This document shows, in pieces, positions 28,913 to 38,379 of a DNA stretch of 64,000 bases. This DNA comes from Bacteroidales bacterium (GTDB lineage: Bacteria > Bacteroidota > Bacteroidia > Bacteroidales > UBA932). Made by a program: the position numbers and the translations under genes. Numbering within the stretch: the first letter of the stretch is position 1; each line of letters begins with the position of its first letter. The notes beneath the pieces were generated by a model. The model was not told the origin of the DNA. It saw only the letters and a program-made list of their open reading frames with translations, and did not search any database. The stretch covers positions 38,859 to 102,858 of the forward strand of contig JAFVWT010000007.1 in NCBI GenBank assembly GCA_017501525.1. The letters run 5' to 3'.

Positions 28913-30229
28913 TTAAGAAACCGCATCCAAAGTAGAGGTAATGTTGCGGACCTTGTCTTTGGCAAATTCCAAATCTATAACAAGCTCTTTAATGCTTGAT
29001 CCGGGTGTTTCATACATAGGGTCAAGCATTATTGCTTCACAGATAGAACGAAGTCCTCTGGCTCCTAATTTATATTTTAGTGCAGTATCGACAATGAAAT
29101 CCAGTACCTCCTGCTTTATTGTCAATTTAACCCCCTCAAGTTCAAAGAGTTTTTCGTATTGTTTGATAAGTGCATTTTGGGGTTCTACCAAAATTCTTAA
29201 AAGTGCTTTTTTATCAAGAGGGTTAAGATAAGTGACCACAGGCACACGACCCACAATCTCAGGAATAAGACCATAAGAGCGCAAATCTTGTGGAGCAATA
29301 TACTTCAAAAGGTTATCCTTATCTATTTTATTCGTTTTGGAAGAAGCACCATATCCTACAACAGATGTATTGAGCCTCTGGGCTATTCTTTTTTCAATAC
29401 CTTCAAATGCTCCCCCGCATATAAAGAGAATATTTGTAGTATTTACAGAAATCATTTTTTGTTCAGGGTGCTTTCTTCCTCCTTGAGGTGGCACATTCAC
29501 TATAGTTCCCTCTAAAAGTTTCAACATTGCCTGCTGAACACCCTCGCCTGAGACATCACGAGTAATGGATGGATTATCGCTTTTACGGGCAATCTTATCT
29601 ATCTCATCTATAAATACGATACCACGCTCTGCCCTCTTTACATCGTAATCACAAGCTTGCAGAAGCCTTGAGAGAATGCTCTCGACATCTTCTCCCACAT
29701 AACCGGCCTCGGTAAGGACTGTCGCATCTACAATGGCAAATGGGACATTCAACATTCTTGCAATGCTCTTTGCCAATAGAGTTTTACCGGTACCTGTAGG
29801 GCCTACAAGCAGTATATTTGACTTTTCTACCTCAAGTACAGATTTTTCTTTTTCAAGAGTCGAATCCTGAGAATTATTCTTCCCCTTTTTAGAATTATTG
29901 GCGGCTATTGTAGCTTGATTGATACGTTTATAGTGATTATACACAGCTACTGAGAGATACTTTTTTGCTTCCTCCTGACCAATGACATACCGGTCCAGAA
30001 ATGCAGTTATCTCCTTGGGAGTAAAATTGAGAGACTCGCATTGTTCGGAATCAGACTTGGATGACTTTTTCCCATAAGGAAGGTCATCTCCGAAAACACT
30101 TTGTACATAATCTGTTATCTGCATTGCACAATCTACACACAATGCACCACCTCTACCTTCAAGCAACATGTCCACATCTTTGGAACTCCTGCCACAGATA
30201 GCACATTTAAGACTCTTCTTATTCTCCAT
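28913..30229 (-). CDS. clpX: ATP-dependent Clp protease ATP-binding subunit ClpX
   Basis: Hexameric unfoldase feeding substrates to ClpP. The N-terminal zinc-binding domain has its four cysteines at 9, 12, 31 and 34 (CAIC...CVDC). The AAA+ core has Walker A GPTGTGKT near residue 145, the pore loop [21 protein letters not shown], and the ClpP-contact loop replaced here by the region around [15 protein letters not shown]. 438 residues, normal, with a Ser/Asn/Lys-rich insert before Walker A ([10 protein letters not shown]). It lies nine bases downstream of clpP. Confidence 0.97.
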   Translation of the reverse strand: MENKKSLKCAICGRSSKDVDMLLEGRGGALCVDCAMQITDYVQSVFGDDLPYGKKSSKSDSEQCESLNFTPKEITAFLDRYVIGQEEAKKYLSVAVYNHYKRINQATIAANNSKKGKNNSQDSTLEKEKSVLEVEKSNILLVGPTGTGKTLLAKSIARMLNVPFAIVDATVLTEAGYVGEDVESILSRLLQACDYDVKRAERGIVFIDEIDKIARKSDNPSITRDVSGEGVQQAMLKLLEGTIVNVPPQGGRKHPEQKMISVNTTNILFICGGAFEGIEKRIAQRLNTSVVGYGASSKTNKIDKDNLLKYIAPQDLRSYGLIPEIVGRVPVVTYLNPLDKKALLRILVEPQNALIKQYEKLFELEGVKLTIKQEVLDFIVDTALKYKLGARGLRSICEAIMLDPMYETPGSSIKELVIDLEFAKDKVRNITSTLDAVS

Positions 30230-30238
30230 TAGATTGAA

Positions 30239-30910
30239 TTATTTTGAGGGACGGGACAATATAGAATCGACCATACCATATTTGACAGCCTGCTGGGCAG
30301 TCATCCAATAGTCCCGGTCAGCATCTTTTTCAATACGTTCAAGACTTTTGCCCGAGTGTTGGGCAATGATTTCATACAATTCGGTTTTTAGCTGCTTGAT
30401 TTGCTTTGCAGCTATTTCAATATCAGAAGCCTGACCTTCAGCACCTCCAAGCGGCTGATGAATCATAACTCTTGAGTGGGGCAATGCAGAACGTTTTCCC
30501 TTAGCTCCGGCTGTAAGTAGAACAGCTGCCATAGATGCAGCCATCCCTGTACAAATAGTAGCCACATCAGGTGTTACCAACTGCATAGTATCATAAATTC
30601 CCAGGCCGGCATAGACAATGCCGCCCGGGGAATTGATATATATTTGAATATCTGCAGCAGAATCTGTTGACTCAAGGAATAGCAGCTGCGCTTGTACAAT
30701 ATTGGCCACGTCGTTGTCAATTCCCACACCCAAGAAAATTATTCTATCCATCATCAGACGTGAGAATACATCCATAGCCGCAACATTAAGTGATCTTTCC
30801 TCCAAGATGGTAGGATTTATATAACCTGCAGTCACTTTTGTGTATGCATCTAATGTAGTACTGCTTATTCCTATGTGCTTTACAGCATACTTTTCAAATT
30901 CTGTTGCCAT
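30239..30910 (-). CDS. clpP: ATP-dependent Clp protease proteolytic subunit
   Basis: Serine protease forming the tetradecameric chamber. The catalytic triad is visible: S126 in TGMAASMAA, H151 in RVMIHQP, D200 in DRDYWM. The 223 residues include an N-terminal propeptide-like extension of about 30 residues relative to E. coli numbering. It is transcribed from the tig side (tig-clpP-clpX), an arrangement that puts the nascent-chain chaperone and the ClpXP protease in one operon. Confidence 0.97.
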   Translation of the reverse strand: MATEFEKYAVKHIGISSTTLDAYTKVTAGYINPTILEERSLNVAAMDVFSRLMMDRIIFLGVGIDNDVANIVQAQLLFLESTDSAADIQIYINSPGGIVYAGLGIYDTMQLVTPDVATICTGMAASMAAVLLTAGAKGKRSALPHSRVMIHQPLGGAEGQASDIEIAAKQIKQLKTELYEIIAQHSGKSLERIEKDADRDYWMTAQQAVKYGMVDSILSRPSK

Positions 30911-30951
30911 TATAATATTTCTTATTGATATTAAAGGTATTCTAAACTTCC

Positions 30952-32274
30952 TTAGTTATTCATCTTGCGAAGCTCTTCTGCAGATACCTCTTTATTTTCA
31001 AGGGATACAGTCTTACGGACAAAGTCAAGAACTATAGTCTCCTCAGCTTTCTCTATCAAACGGCGAGACTGCTTTTCATCATTAAGAATCATCTGGCTGA
31101 AGTTTTCAAGATGCTCTTCGGGAACATTCTGCATTCCATACATAGCAAACTGATATTGTGCAAGTCTGCGTGCTTGTTCCTTAACAGCCTCTTGAGTAAT
31201 CTTAAGACCATTGTCTGCCATTATTTTATTTGCAACAGTCTGCCATTTGAAATCTTTGATGAATAGAGGGAAATCTTTCTCTATCTCTTCCATTGTAAAT
31301 TTGCCTTCATTCACAGAATAGAGCCATCTCTTCAAGAAATCTTCAGGAAGGGTGATATTTGCTTTGTTAATCAAATACTCACGAGCATCCAACATAAAGC
31401 GATATTCACTTTCCTGTTTGAACTCAGAGGTCATTCTTTCTACAATTGCTGCATCAAATTCCTCCTCAGTCTTAACTTTGTCAGGACCGAACATTTGATT
31501 ATACAATTCTTCACCGGGCTGAGCGTCAACATATGTTTTAGCCTCCTTCACGGTCAGATGCCATACAGGTTCAACTTCTGCCAATTCCTCTTTCTTGATA
31601 CGAAGCATTGCTGCACGATCTGCCTCATTAGGGAAAATCTTATTAACATCAACATCCATCTCGTCACCTGCTTTCTTTCCAATGAACAGAGCTTTGCCCT
31701 CTTCATTCAAAACAGTTGTAGAGATATATGTGCTTTCTGATTTTCTTTCACCTTGTACAAGGTCAGCAATCACAAAATCACCATCCTTTACCTCTTCACA
31801 AGTATCAAGTTTGGCGAATTGCTTGTAAATTGATTTCTTGTATTCTTCTTTTTCAGCATCGTTCACTGCAATATTGTAAACAGGAATTTTATCTTCTGCT
31901 GTAAGAGCTATATCGAATTTAGGTGCAAGAGCAATATCAAAAGTGAAATCAAATTCCTGATTGTTTTCAAAGGTATTCTTCTTATCTTCCTCTTCTACAG
32001 GTAGAGGTTCACCGATAATGGTAAGTTTATTTTCTTCAATATACTTGTTGAGATTCTCTGAAATAAGTGTATTGATTGCCTCCACCAAAGCTTCACCTCC
32101 GTGTATTTTTTCAATTAGGGATGCAGGAGCCATACCCTTTCTGAAACCTTTAATATCGGCATTGCGACGAAATCTGTTAAGCACTTTTTTTCTACCTTCA
32201 GAGTAGTCTTCTTTTGCAAAATGGAACGATACTCTAACCGTTAGTCCATCGTTGTTCAATTCTTTAATTTCCAT
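30952..32274 (-). CDS. tig: Trigger factor
   Basis: Ribosome-bound chaperone for nascent chains. The 440-residue protein has the N-terminal ribosome-docking domain, with a variant of the GFRKGKxP signature (KGFRKGMAPASLIEK, residues about 38-52). A central PPIase-like region is shortened and lacks the usual FKBP active-site aromatics, as in many Bacteroidota. The helical C-terminal chaperone domain is rich in E/K/Q. A consensus promoter lies upstream at 32313-32344. Confidence 0.93.
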   Translation of the reverse strand: MEIKELNNDGLTVRVSFHFAKEDYSEGRKKVLNRFRRNADIKGFRKGMAPASLIEKIHGGEALVEAINTLISENLNKYIEENKLTIIGEPLPVEEEDKKNTFENNQEFDFTFDIALAPKFDIALTAEDKIPVYNIAVNDAEKEEYKKSIYKQFAKLDTCEEVKDGDFVIADLVQGERKSESTYISTTVLNEEGKALFIGKKAGDEMDVDVNKIFPNEADRAAMLRIKKEELAEVEPVWHLTVKEAKTYVDAQPGEELYNQMFGPDKVKTEEEFDAAIVERMTSEFKQESEYRFMLDAREYLINKANITLPEDFLKRWLYSVNEGKFTMEEIEKDFPLFIKDFKWQTVANKIMADNGLKITQEAVKEQARRLAQYQFAMYGMQNVPEEHLENFSQMILNDEKQSRRLIEKAEETIVLDFVRKTVSLENKEVSAEELRKMNN

Positions 32275-32312
32275 ATTATTTAGTCAATTATATTTGTCGT
32301 GTAAGCAAGTTG

Positions 32313-32344
32313 CAAAAATATAAAATTTCCCGCAAAGGAACAAA
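32313..32344 (-). promoter_or_regulatory. tig-clpP-clpX promoter
   Basis: Minus strand: TTTG (32341-32344), 20-base spacer, TATTTTTG (32313-32320), about 38 bases from the tig ATG, a normal leader length. Confidence 0.65.
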
Positions 32345-32425
32345 TGTATAAACAGATGTTACCCCTATGAAATATATGAAAAACAAATTTTACAGTTGGG
32401 GATAATAGCATAATCATTTTTTTTA

Positions 32426-32433
32426 TAATTTTG
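32426..32433 (+). promoter_or_regulatory. Probable tpiA -7 box
   Basis: TAATTTTG matches TAnnTTTG, 43 bases upstream of the tpiA ATG. The -33 region reads GTTGGG rather than TTTG, so this is a partial match. Confidence 0.45.
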
Positions 32434-32476
32434 ATTTGGTAAAATTGTTATAACAACACTAAAAACATAAAAGTCT

Positions 32477-33229
32477 ATGAGAAAAAAAATAGTTGCGGGT
32501 AACTGGAAAATGAACACCCTTCCCGCTGAAGGCATTGAACTCATTAACGGAATCATCAGTAAACTGGAAGAGGTACCATCTGACGTTCAATTGATTATTG
32601 CTCCTCCATTCACCCATCTGGCCCTCGCAAACGAACAGATAAAAGATACCCCTATTACACTTAGCGCACAAAACTGTGCAGACCAGGCAAAAGGGGCATA
32701 TACAGGAGAAGTATCGGCAGCAATGGTCAAGGCCACAGGAGCATCTTATGTCATTTTAGGACACTCTGAAAGAAGAGAATATTATGGTGAAAATTCTGAA
32801 ATTTTGAACCGTAAGATGGCTCAAGCTTTTGAAAACGGACTCAAACCCATCTATTGTGTCGGTGAAAAATTGGAAGAGAGGGAAGCAGAGAAACATTTTG
32901 AGGTAGTAGGTGGACAGATTAAAGAGGTACTATTCAACCTTACCCCAGAACAAATGGCAAATGTAGTCGTTGCATACGAACCTGTTTGGGCTATCGGAAC
33001 AGGCAAAACCGCCACATCCGACCAAGCACAAGAGATTCATGCATTCATCAGAAAAACCCTATCTGACAAGTTTGGAGAATTAGCACAAGAGATAACTATT
33101 CTATATGGTGGAAGTTGCAAACCTTCCAATGCTCCGGAACTATTTGCACAAGAGGACATTGACGGTGGTCTGATTGGAGGCGCAGCATTAAAAGCTGAAG
33201 ATTTTATTGGAATCGCAAAAAGTTACTAA
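32477..33229 (+). CDS. tpiA: Triosephosphate isomerase
   Basis: Glycolytic TIM barrel interconverting dihydroxyacetone phosphate and glyceraldehyde 3-phosphate. 250 residues. The active-site residues are visible: K11 in AGNWKMN, the histidine in LGHSERREYY, and the catalytic Glu in AYEPVWAIGTGK, which leads into the mobile loop. The phosphate-binding C-terminal GGASLKAEDF appears as GGAALKAEDF. Divergent from tig; prmA follows after 20 bases. Confidence 0.98.
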   Translation: MRKKIVAGNWKMNTLPAEGIELINGIISKLEEVPSDVQLIIAPPFTHLALANEQIKDTPITLSAQNCADQAKGAYTGEVSAAMVKATGASYVILGHSERREYYGENSEILNRKMAQAFENGLKPIYCVGEKLEEREAEKHFEVVGGQIKEVLFNLTPEQMANVVVAYEPVWAIGTGKTATSDQAQEIHAFIRKTLSDKFGELAQEITILYGGSCKPSNAPELFAQEDIDGGLIGGAALKAEDFIGIAKSY

Positions 33230-33249
33230 TCAGATTATTTCTGCTCAAA

Positions 33250-34116
33250 ATGGATTATATTGAAGTATCTGTCAGGATTGACCCGTTCAAAGAAGAGTTC
33301 GCAGATATAGTCATTGCAGAAATTGAAGAATTGGGCTTTGAGAGCTACCTTACGGAATCACCATATCTCAAAGCCTACATTCCTCAAAACCTCTTTCACG
33401 AACCGAATCTGAAAACCAAATTGTGGGCTATTGGTTGCGAATTGTTCAAAGTAGAATATACTCTCAACTACATCAAAGAGCAAAATTGGAATGCCGTATG
33501 GGAATCTGCATTTGAGCCCGTTGTTGTAAAAAACCGCTGCACCGTAAAAGCATCATTCCATAAAGGGTTACCCAGAACAAAGTACACTATAAAAATAGAC
33601 CCCAAAATGGCTTTTGGGACAGGCCATCATCAGACAACATCCTTAATGATCGAAATGATGCTGGAGATGGAAAAGGAGATCAAAGGTCTCCAAGTCCTAG
33701 ATATGGGATGTGGTACCGGAATACTCTCAATCCTTGCCGCAAAAATGAAAGCAGAGCCACCGGTGCATGCAATAGATATTGATCAGACTGCGGTTTACTC
33801 TGCTCTTGAAAACAACTATAAAAACAAAGTTGCAGAAAAAATCAAGACTCTTTGCGGAGATGCTTCCCTACTTCAGAAAGGAAAATACGATTTGATTTTA
33901 GCCAATATCAATCGCAACATTCTCCTTGAGGATATGTCAACCTATGTCCGGTCACTACGTCCGGGAGGAATACTTATAGTAAGTGGTTTCTACGAAGAAG
34001 ACATTATCATGCTACGCACACAGGCAACCAAATGCGGACTGACATATCTATGCCACAAAACAAAAGAGAATTGGGCGGCAGTCAAATTCCTGCTTGATGT
34101 CACAGAAGACAGATAA
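33250..34116 (+). CDS. prmA: Ribosomal protein L11 methyltransferase
   Basis: SAM-dependent enzyme that methylates ribosomal protein uL11. 288 residues with the N-terminal substrate-recognition domain (ending ...QNWNAVWESAFEPVVV), the FGTGHHQTT entry to the catalytic domain, SAM motif I LDMGCGTGILSI, and the post-motif LILANINRNILLE (the NPPY-equivalent). Cotranscription with tpiA is likely (20-base gap). Confidence 0.94.
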   Translation: MDYIEVSVRIDPFKEEFADIVIAEIEELGFESYLTESPYLKAYIPQNLFHEPNLKTKLWAIGCELFKVEYTLNYIKEQNWNAVWESAFEPVVVKNRCTVKASFHKGLPRTKYTIKIDPKMAFGTGHHQTTSLMIEMMLEMEKEIKGLQVLDMGCGTGILSILAAKMKAEPPVHAIDIDQTAVYSALENNYKNKVAEKIKTLCGDASLLQKGKYDLILANINRNILLEDMSTYVRSLRPGGILIVSGFYEEDIIMLRTQATKCGLTYLCHKTKENWAAVKFLLDVTEDR

Positions 34117-34167
34117 ACAGTTCATTTACCTGAAACAATCAACCCAAACCGGCAAGATTTACCATAG

Positions 34168-34265
34168 TCAGTCATCCCCGGCTTGACGAAGTCATCCCCG
34201 ACCCGATCGGGGATCTCGGGAATCTCAGGGATCTCAGGGACCTCGGAGATCTTAGGAATTTTGAT
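34168..34265. repeat. GTCATCCCCG element plus a 9-base tandem array
   Basis: GTCATCCCCGGCTTGACGAA is followed by a second GTCATCCCCG and an inverted pair CCCCGA/TCGGGG (loop 5). From 34212, a 9-base unit repeats five to six times with drift: GATCTCGGG, AATCTCAGG, GATCTCAGG, GACCTCGGA, GATCTTAGG, AATTTTGAT. A decayed relative (TATCCCCGACTTGAT) lies near 38259. Noncoding, in the 372-base gap between prmA and the tRNA. Confidence 0.6.
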
Positions 34266-34329
34266 CTATAGGAACCTAGTACCCCGAGGCTCCAGGGATG
34301 AAATGTAGGCAAGCGAGAATTCCTCACGA

Positions 34330-34372
34330 CTTCCACTTATGGAAAATTCCATAAATCCCACATTTGAAAGTA
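34330..34372 (+). repeat. Fragment of the dispersed repeat (3' arm)
   Basis: Contains the perfect 18-base palindrome TTATGGAAAATTCCATAA (34337-34354) followed by ATCCCACATTTGAAAG. It corresponds to the hairpin part of copies A and D collapsed to its core. Confidence 0.45.
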
Positions 34373-34442
34373 ACAGGTTATAATATTGTAAGCATGTACT
34401 TAAAATTTCCCCTTAATAAAATTGAAGAAAATTCTATTTTTT

Positions 34443-34473
34443 TTTGGGAATTTAAAATAAAGATATATCTTTG
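34443..34473 (+). promoter_or_regulatory. tRNA-Leu promoter
   Basis: TTTG (34443-34446), 19-base spacer, TATCTTTG (34466-34473), 15 bases before the mature tRNA 5' end. It is a textbook match to the Bacteroides consensus. Confidence 0.75.
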
Positions 34474-34488
34474 CAGTCCAATTCTCAA

Positions 34489-34570
34489 GCGGGCGTGGCG
34501 TAATTGGTAGCCGCGCTAGACTTAGGATCTAGTGTCTAACGACGTGGGGGTTCGAGTCCCTTCGCCCGCA
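34489..34570 (+). tRNA. tRNA-Leu (UAG)
   Basis: The acceptor stem GCGGGCG pairs with CGCCCGC. The anticodon stem CTAGA/TCTAG encloses the loop CTTAGGA, giving anticodon TAG, which reads CUA/CUN leucine codons. The variable arm is long (TGTCTAACGACG), as expected for class II tRNAs, and the T arm has GGTTCGAGTCC. The discriminator base is A and the CCA end is not encoded. It stands alone with its own promoter and terminator. Confidence 0.95.
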
Positions 34571-34571
34571 C

Positions 34572-34607
34572 AAGGGGACATCTTCATCAGAGGATGTCCC
34601 TTTTTTA
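34572..34607 (+). terminator. Terminator of tRNA-Leu
   Basis: AAGGGGACATC and GGATGTCCCTT form a nine-base stem around TTCATCAGA, followed by six T. Directly adjacent to the tRNA 3' end. Confidence 0.85.
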
Positions 34608-34837
34608 TTTCCATAACTCATTGAATATCTGTCCAATATATCAAAGAATTCATTGCGTTTTCCGGTTCGATAGCATCTGGTACTTCAAATCACTTTGAAA
34701 ATATAACAGCTTATTGGAGAAATAACAGACTTCATACCCTTGCATCAAAAGCATTCTAAAGGATATCCTAACCTTTTATCATATACCTATCTCCCAAATG
34801 GATCTCCATTTTCCACTATTAGTGCCCGATAATAAAG

Positions 34838-34882
34838 AATAATCCCAACCGCATAGAATCTGCGATTGGGATTACATTTTTG
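34838..34882 (-). terminator. Terminator below the lipoprotein gene
   Basis: Minus strand: AATCCCAA-TCGCA pairs with TGCGG-TTGGGATT (loop GATTCTA), followed by a T-rich stretch. It ends the minus-strand gene at 34925-36295. The rest of the 34608-34924 gap holds nothing I can identify. Confidence 0.6.
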
Positions 34883-34924
34883 AGTATTTCCTTCTTATTG
34901 ATAGAAAAGAAATATTCTTATATC

Positions 34925-36295
34925 TTATCTATAAATACTTACAGAAGGTATTCTGAAGGCTTCAAAACTACGCAATGGATTAAGTTTCTCCAGCATCTCA
35001 ACAGATCTCATTTTGGTAAGAGTTGCTGAAGGGGATGTTGCTACAAATGTCACATCACCTGCACTCATAGGGTCTGCATGATAAATACTGATTGAGGATT
35101 CTCCCACAGCATAAATATCGTATGATATCATTTCGTATGTTACACCATTTTCATCTTCGTCCACATATCTTCTAGCCTCAATAGTACCATTCACTGCAGA
35201 TAACATATATACAGGGAATTGTCCTCTTCCGGCCAATGAAACAGATGAAGTTCCATCAGTATTAATAACATTAGCAAGGGCCATCCATGTTGGAGCAGCA
35301 CCATTATTTTCGGGACCTATCACCTCTTCATTGTATAGAACAAGTCTGTCCGCCTCATCAATACGACCAAACGCATAGTACTCCTGACCAAGAGCCGACC
35401 AACCGTAAAGTACGGCAACATCTTCACTTCCACTACCTGCGTGATGCTCAATTGTAATAGTTGTATTCCAAGGAACATTTGTCACTTGAGGATAATAATA
35501 TCCGTCACTACTTTGACCCCATTGCGCACTTTGCTCAAATGAAGCACTCCAGGTTCCAAGAAATGGTTTCAAAGCATCAGAAGGCTGAAGATTGTACTCA
35601 GTAGTAGTGAATGTAGTAGTATTAAGCTTCGTAGTAACCTTTCCTTTTTCAGTTATACCAAAAGCATATACAAGATACTCAGTATTGGGAGTAAGATCTG
35701 AATATCCATAAGAATTTTCTCCTTCAGAAAGAAGTTCTATCAAATCAACCTTATATTCTACACAAGCCTCTTCCAATAGAGCCACCATATACTCGAGGAA
35801 AGCCTCTTCACCCATTTCCTCCAAATAAATAGGATCAGTTATATCATAATAATATGTTCCAACTTCTTCTGCAGGAAGAACAGCAACGGTTGCCGATTTC
35901 GGTTCAATATTACGTACATCAAAAGTAAATTCGGGAATCTCCTCAAGAACCACTGTATATGTAGAATACTCAGATTCAATTGTAAGATTCTCATCACCGG
36001 CAGATTTTACCTTAAACTCATAAGTACCGGGAACCAGACCGGTAAATGTTACCTGGGTCTCTGAAGTAAACGATTTGATTTGGTCTTCCGCACCCTCATT
36101 TAATACATAAGGATAATAGGTCGCATTCTCAACAGCAGCCCAGCTAATTGTGAATGAGGTTTCGGTAATACCGGTTACTTCAGTTATTGCAGGAGCGGCC
36201 AACTGAACAGGCTCCGACTGCACATTCTGTTTCTCACAAGATACTGACAAGAATACAAACAGAGCAACAAAAATAATCAACAATTTCTCTTTCAT
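34925..36295 (-). CDS. Fn3-like lipoprotein, paralogue 1 of 3
   Basis: 456-residue predicted lipoprotein, lipidated at Cys20 (FLSVSC). It has an Fn3-like domain (about 35-120, ITEVTGITETSFTISWAAVE), then a middle domain (about 125-240, FDVRNIEPKSATVAVLPAEE...YLVYAFGITEKGKV). A C-terminal module (about 250-430) begins FLGTWSASF and contains VLYGWSALGQEYYAF. The tail MPS/IPSVSIYR-like C-terminus is shared with the next two genes. The sequence is acidic throughout. The function is unknown; cell-surface exposure is inferred from the acidic residues after Cys. Confidence 0.75.
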   Translation of the reverse strand: MKEKLLIIFVALFVFLSVSCEKQNVQSEPVQLAAPAITEVTGITETSFTISWAAVENATYYPYVLNEGAEDQIKSFTSETQVTFTGLVPGTYEFKVKSAGDENLTIESEYSTYTVVLEEIPEFTFDVRNIEPKSATVAVLPAEEVGTYYYDITDPIYLEEMGEEAFLEYMVALLEEACVEYKVDLIELLSEGENSYGYSDLTPNTEYLVYAFGITEKGKVTTKLNTTTFTTTEYNLQPSDALKPFLGTWSASFEQSAQWGQSSDGYYYPQVTNVPWNTTITIEHHAGSGSEDVAVLYGWSALGQEYYAFGRIDEADRLVLYNEEVIGPENNGAAPTWMALANVINTDGTSSVSLAGRGQFPVYMLSAVNGTIEARRYVDEDENGVTYEMISYDIYAVGESSISIYHADPMSAGDVTFVATSPSATLTKMRSVEMLEKLNPLRSFEAFRIPSVSIYR

Positions 36296-36324
36296 AAAAC
36301 TATAAATTTATACAAAATAATTTG

Positions 36325-36356
36325 CAAATATACGTAACAAGCGAGTGAAAAGCAAA
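36325..36356 (-). promoter_or_regulatory. Promoter of lipoprotein paralogue 1
   Basis: Minus strand: TTTG (36353-36356), 20-base spacer, TATATTTG (36325-36332), about 30 bases from the ATG. Confidence 0.6.
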
Positions 36357-36402
36357 GCGCCAGCTTTGATTTTTACAACGAGCGCATAGGAGCGCAGCGA
36401 CC

Positions 36403-36434
36403 AAAGCCCCCTTCAAAGGGGGTTTGGGGGTTGT
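36403..36434. repeat. G/C-rich intergenic element
   Basis: AAAGCCCCCTTCAAAGGGGG followed by TTTGGGGGTTGT. The arms CCCCCTT and AAGGGGG form a tight hairpin, with a third G5 run nearby. It resembles C/G-run elements scattered in many Bacteroidota genomes. It lies in the 360-base gap between lipoprotein paralogues 1 and 2. Confidence 0.5.
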
Positions 36435-36560
36435 AGAAAAGAAGGAAGCGGCAACAAAGCCGCGACCCTTCGAAAAGCCCAACACCACCACCCTCAGTCA
36501 CAACCACCACCTCCAAGATAGAACCACACTCTCCCGCCAACCAGATACCCAAAGCAAAAC

Positions 36561-36593
36561 AAAGGGGTAAACCAAAAAACGATTTACCCCTAT
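36561..36593 (-). terminator. Terminator of lipoprotein paralogue 2
   Basis: Minus strand: GGGGTAAATC, loop of T residues, GGTTTACCCC, then TTTGTTTTG. It lies 63 bases past the stop codon at 36656. Confidence 0.65.
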
Positions 36594-36655
36594 CTACTAA
36601 ATCAGCCGACACTAATAAGAAATATCAGGACAGCCTTTATTTATTCCACTCAAAA

Positions 36656-38038
36656 TTATCTAACCACACTAAACGAAGGCATAGTGAAATTAGAGAAACT
36701 CTTCAACACCTTTGTAGAGTTGATAACCGAAGAAGCTCTGCGAGCTGATGCCGAAGCGGAAACCATATAGAAATCACCTGCAGCAATTGGATCCAATGTA
36801 TAAAGACCCTGGAAAGTACCACCTGATGTCAATCCATAAATGTCAAGGCTCCAAACTAAAACTTCACTTCCGTCAGTCAAAGAAGTAGAAAGTCCTGTAC
36901 CAAGAAAGGCATCACCTTCACTATAAATAGCATAAGCAGGGAATCTTCCGGTCACCGGTATCAATTCATCACTCATATCAATACACAAAGGAGTCCAGGT
37001 CAAGAAGAGACCACCCTGATCTTCCCCTATACTAACACCTGCCATAATTTCAAGTTCATCATAATCATTCAATTGTGCCAATGCTGGATATGAATCACCT
37101 AATGCTGAAATACCATAAATCAGAACCTCACGTCCTGTTGCATCTGAACCTTCGTACGGTTCAATTGTCAATGTTCTTGAAATAGGTCCATCCTGGAATG
37201 AAGGTTCATAATATTGTTCTGACGAATCAAGGCCCCATACAATCGCATCTGAGAAGGTTGCATTCCAAGTACCAAGGTATTGTTCAATTGCAGGGTCTGT
37301 ACCTTCAGAAGCTAAGGTAGTAAACTCCTCATAGAAAAATTCGGTATTAATTGTTCCATCATAATCAACTCCAAATGCATATACAATATAATCAGATGAA
37401 GGAACCATTGCTGAAGGAGTCCATGAATCTACACCCACCGATAATAGAATCTCAAGAGTTTCCTCAACTGAAAGGCCTTCTTCCACGCCCAATTCAATCA
37501 ACAATTCAACTATAAATTCCATATATGCTTCTTCACCACCCATCATCTCAACCTCTTCCAATGTTGCAACATCAAAATAGTATGGAAGGGTCTCATCAGA
37601 GGGATATGCATATACTGTGGCAGAAGTGGCAGTAAGGTCTGCAACTTCAAATTCAAATGTCAGGCCTGTTCCTACACCACCCTGTTCTTCGACATTAAAT
37701 GTGGTGCTTGCCCATTCTGAATCGGTATATTCGGTTTGGTTACCATTTGCCTTCACTTTAAATTCGTATGAACCGGGAGTGAGATCCTCAAAAACAACTT
37801 GAAGATCCTCTAAAGTTTCCTCAACTGATTCAAACAAATAAGTATAGCTCACAGCATTTTCAACAGAATTCCAAGAAACAGTAACGGTGGTTCCCTCTAC
37901 AGATGCTGAAACTGAAGGTTTTTGAAGTTGACTGGTTTCCGGTGCTGGAGGAGTAGGTGTCTTTGGGTCTTCCTTCTCGCACGAAACAAAAACTAAGCTC
38001 ATCATGGCAAAGGCCATGGCTAAAAGGGTCTTTTTCAT
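36656..38038 (-). CDS. Fn3-like lipoprotein, paralogue 2 of 3
   Basis: 460-residue predicted lipoprotein. Start taken at 38038 (MKKTLLAMAFAMM); an ATG two codons upstream is possible. Lipobox FVSC with Cys20, then a CEKEDPKTPTPP linker, an Fn3-like domain (about 38-112), a middle domain (about 118-245) and the C-terminal module beginning YLGTWNATF, ending in FTMPSFSVVR. Its first 125 codons are almost identical, also at DNA level, to those of the gene at 38439-39461, pointing to recent duplication or gene conversion. It shares the middle and C-terminal modules with the 34925-36295 gene at lower identity. Function unknown. Confidence 0.78.
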   Translation of the reverse strand: MKKTLLAMAFAMMSLVFVSCEKEDPKTPTPPAPETSQLQKPSVSASVEGTTVTVSWNSVENAVSYTYLFESVEETLEDLQVVFEDLTPGSYEFKVKANGNQTEYTDSEWASTTFNVEEQGGVGTGLTFEFEVADLTATSATVYAYPSDETLPYYFDVATLEEVEMMGGEEAYMEFIVELLIELGVEEGLSVEETLEILLSVGVDSWTPSAMVPSSDYIVYAFGVDYDGTINTEFFYEEFTTLASEGTDPAIEQYLGTWNATFSDAIVWGLDSSEQYYEPSFQDGPISRTLTIEPYEGSDATGREVLIYGISALGDSYPALAQLNDYDELEIMAGVSIGEDQGGLFLTWTPLCIDMSDELIPVTGRFPAYAIYSEGDAFLGTGLSTSLTDGSEVLVWSLDIYGLTSGGTFQGLYTLDPIAAGDFYMVSASASARRASSVINSTKVLKSFSNFTMPSFSVVR

Positions 38039-38147
38039 ATGCAAACTGTATTAAAATTAAATTACTTCAAAATTACGAATTTATCATATAAACGAAAAAT
38101 TAAATCAAATAAATTTAAGCACAGATAATATATAATAGAACAATCTA

Positions 38148-38182
38148 TAGGGATGTGCTATAAATTTCACGTTTTAAAGTTA
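38148..38182 (+). repeat. Fragment of the dispersed repeat (5' arm)
   Basis: TAGGGATGTGCTATAAATTTC followed by ACGTTTTAAAGT matches the first 30 bases of copies A and D; the middle and hairpin are missing. It lies in the 400-base gap between lipoprotein paralogues 2 and 3, together with a decayed CATCCCCG-type relic near 38259. Confidence 0.5.
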
Positions 38183-38379
38183 AATCATCTTGAGCATATA
38201 ATCTTTTATATAACCGACCTCAAATTAAGTCACCTCAAACCTGATTGGAACTTAATATTATCCCCGACTTGATTATAGATGCCCGGTCGTGGTCTAGTAT
38301 GACGTAGCAGATAACTGAATTCATAATTTCAGAATATTCTAAATAGCTGTCGTACCATAAGATGTTTCTGCCGCATCTA

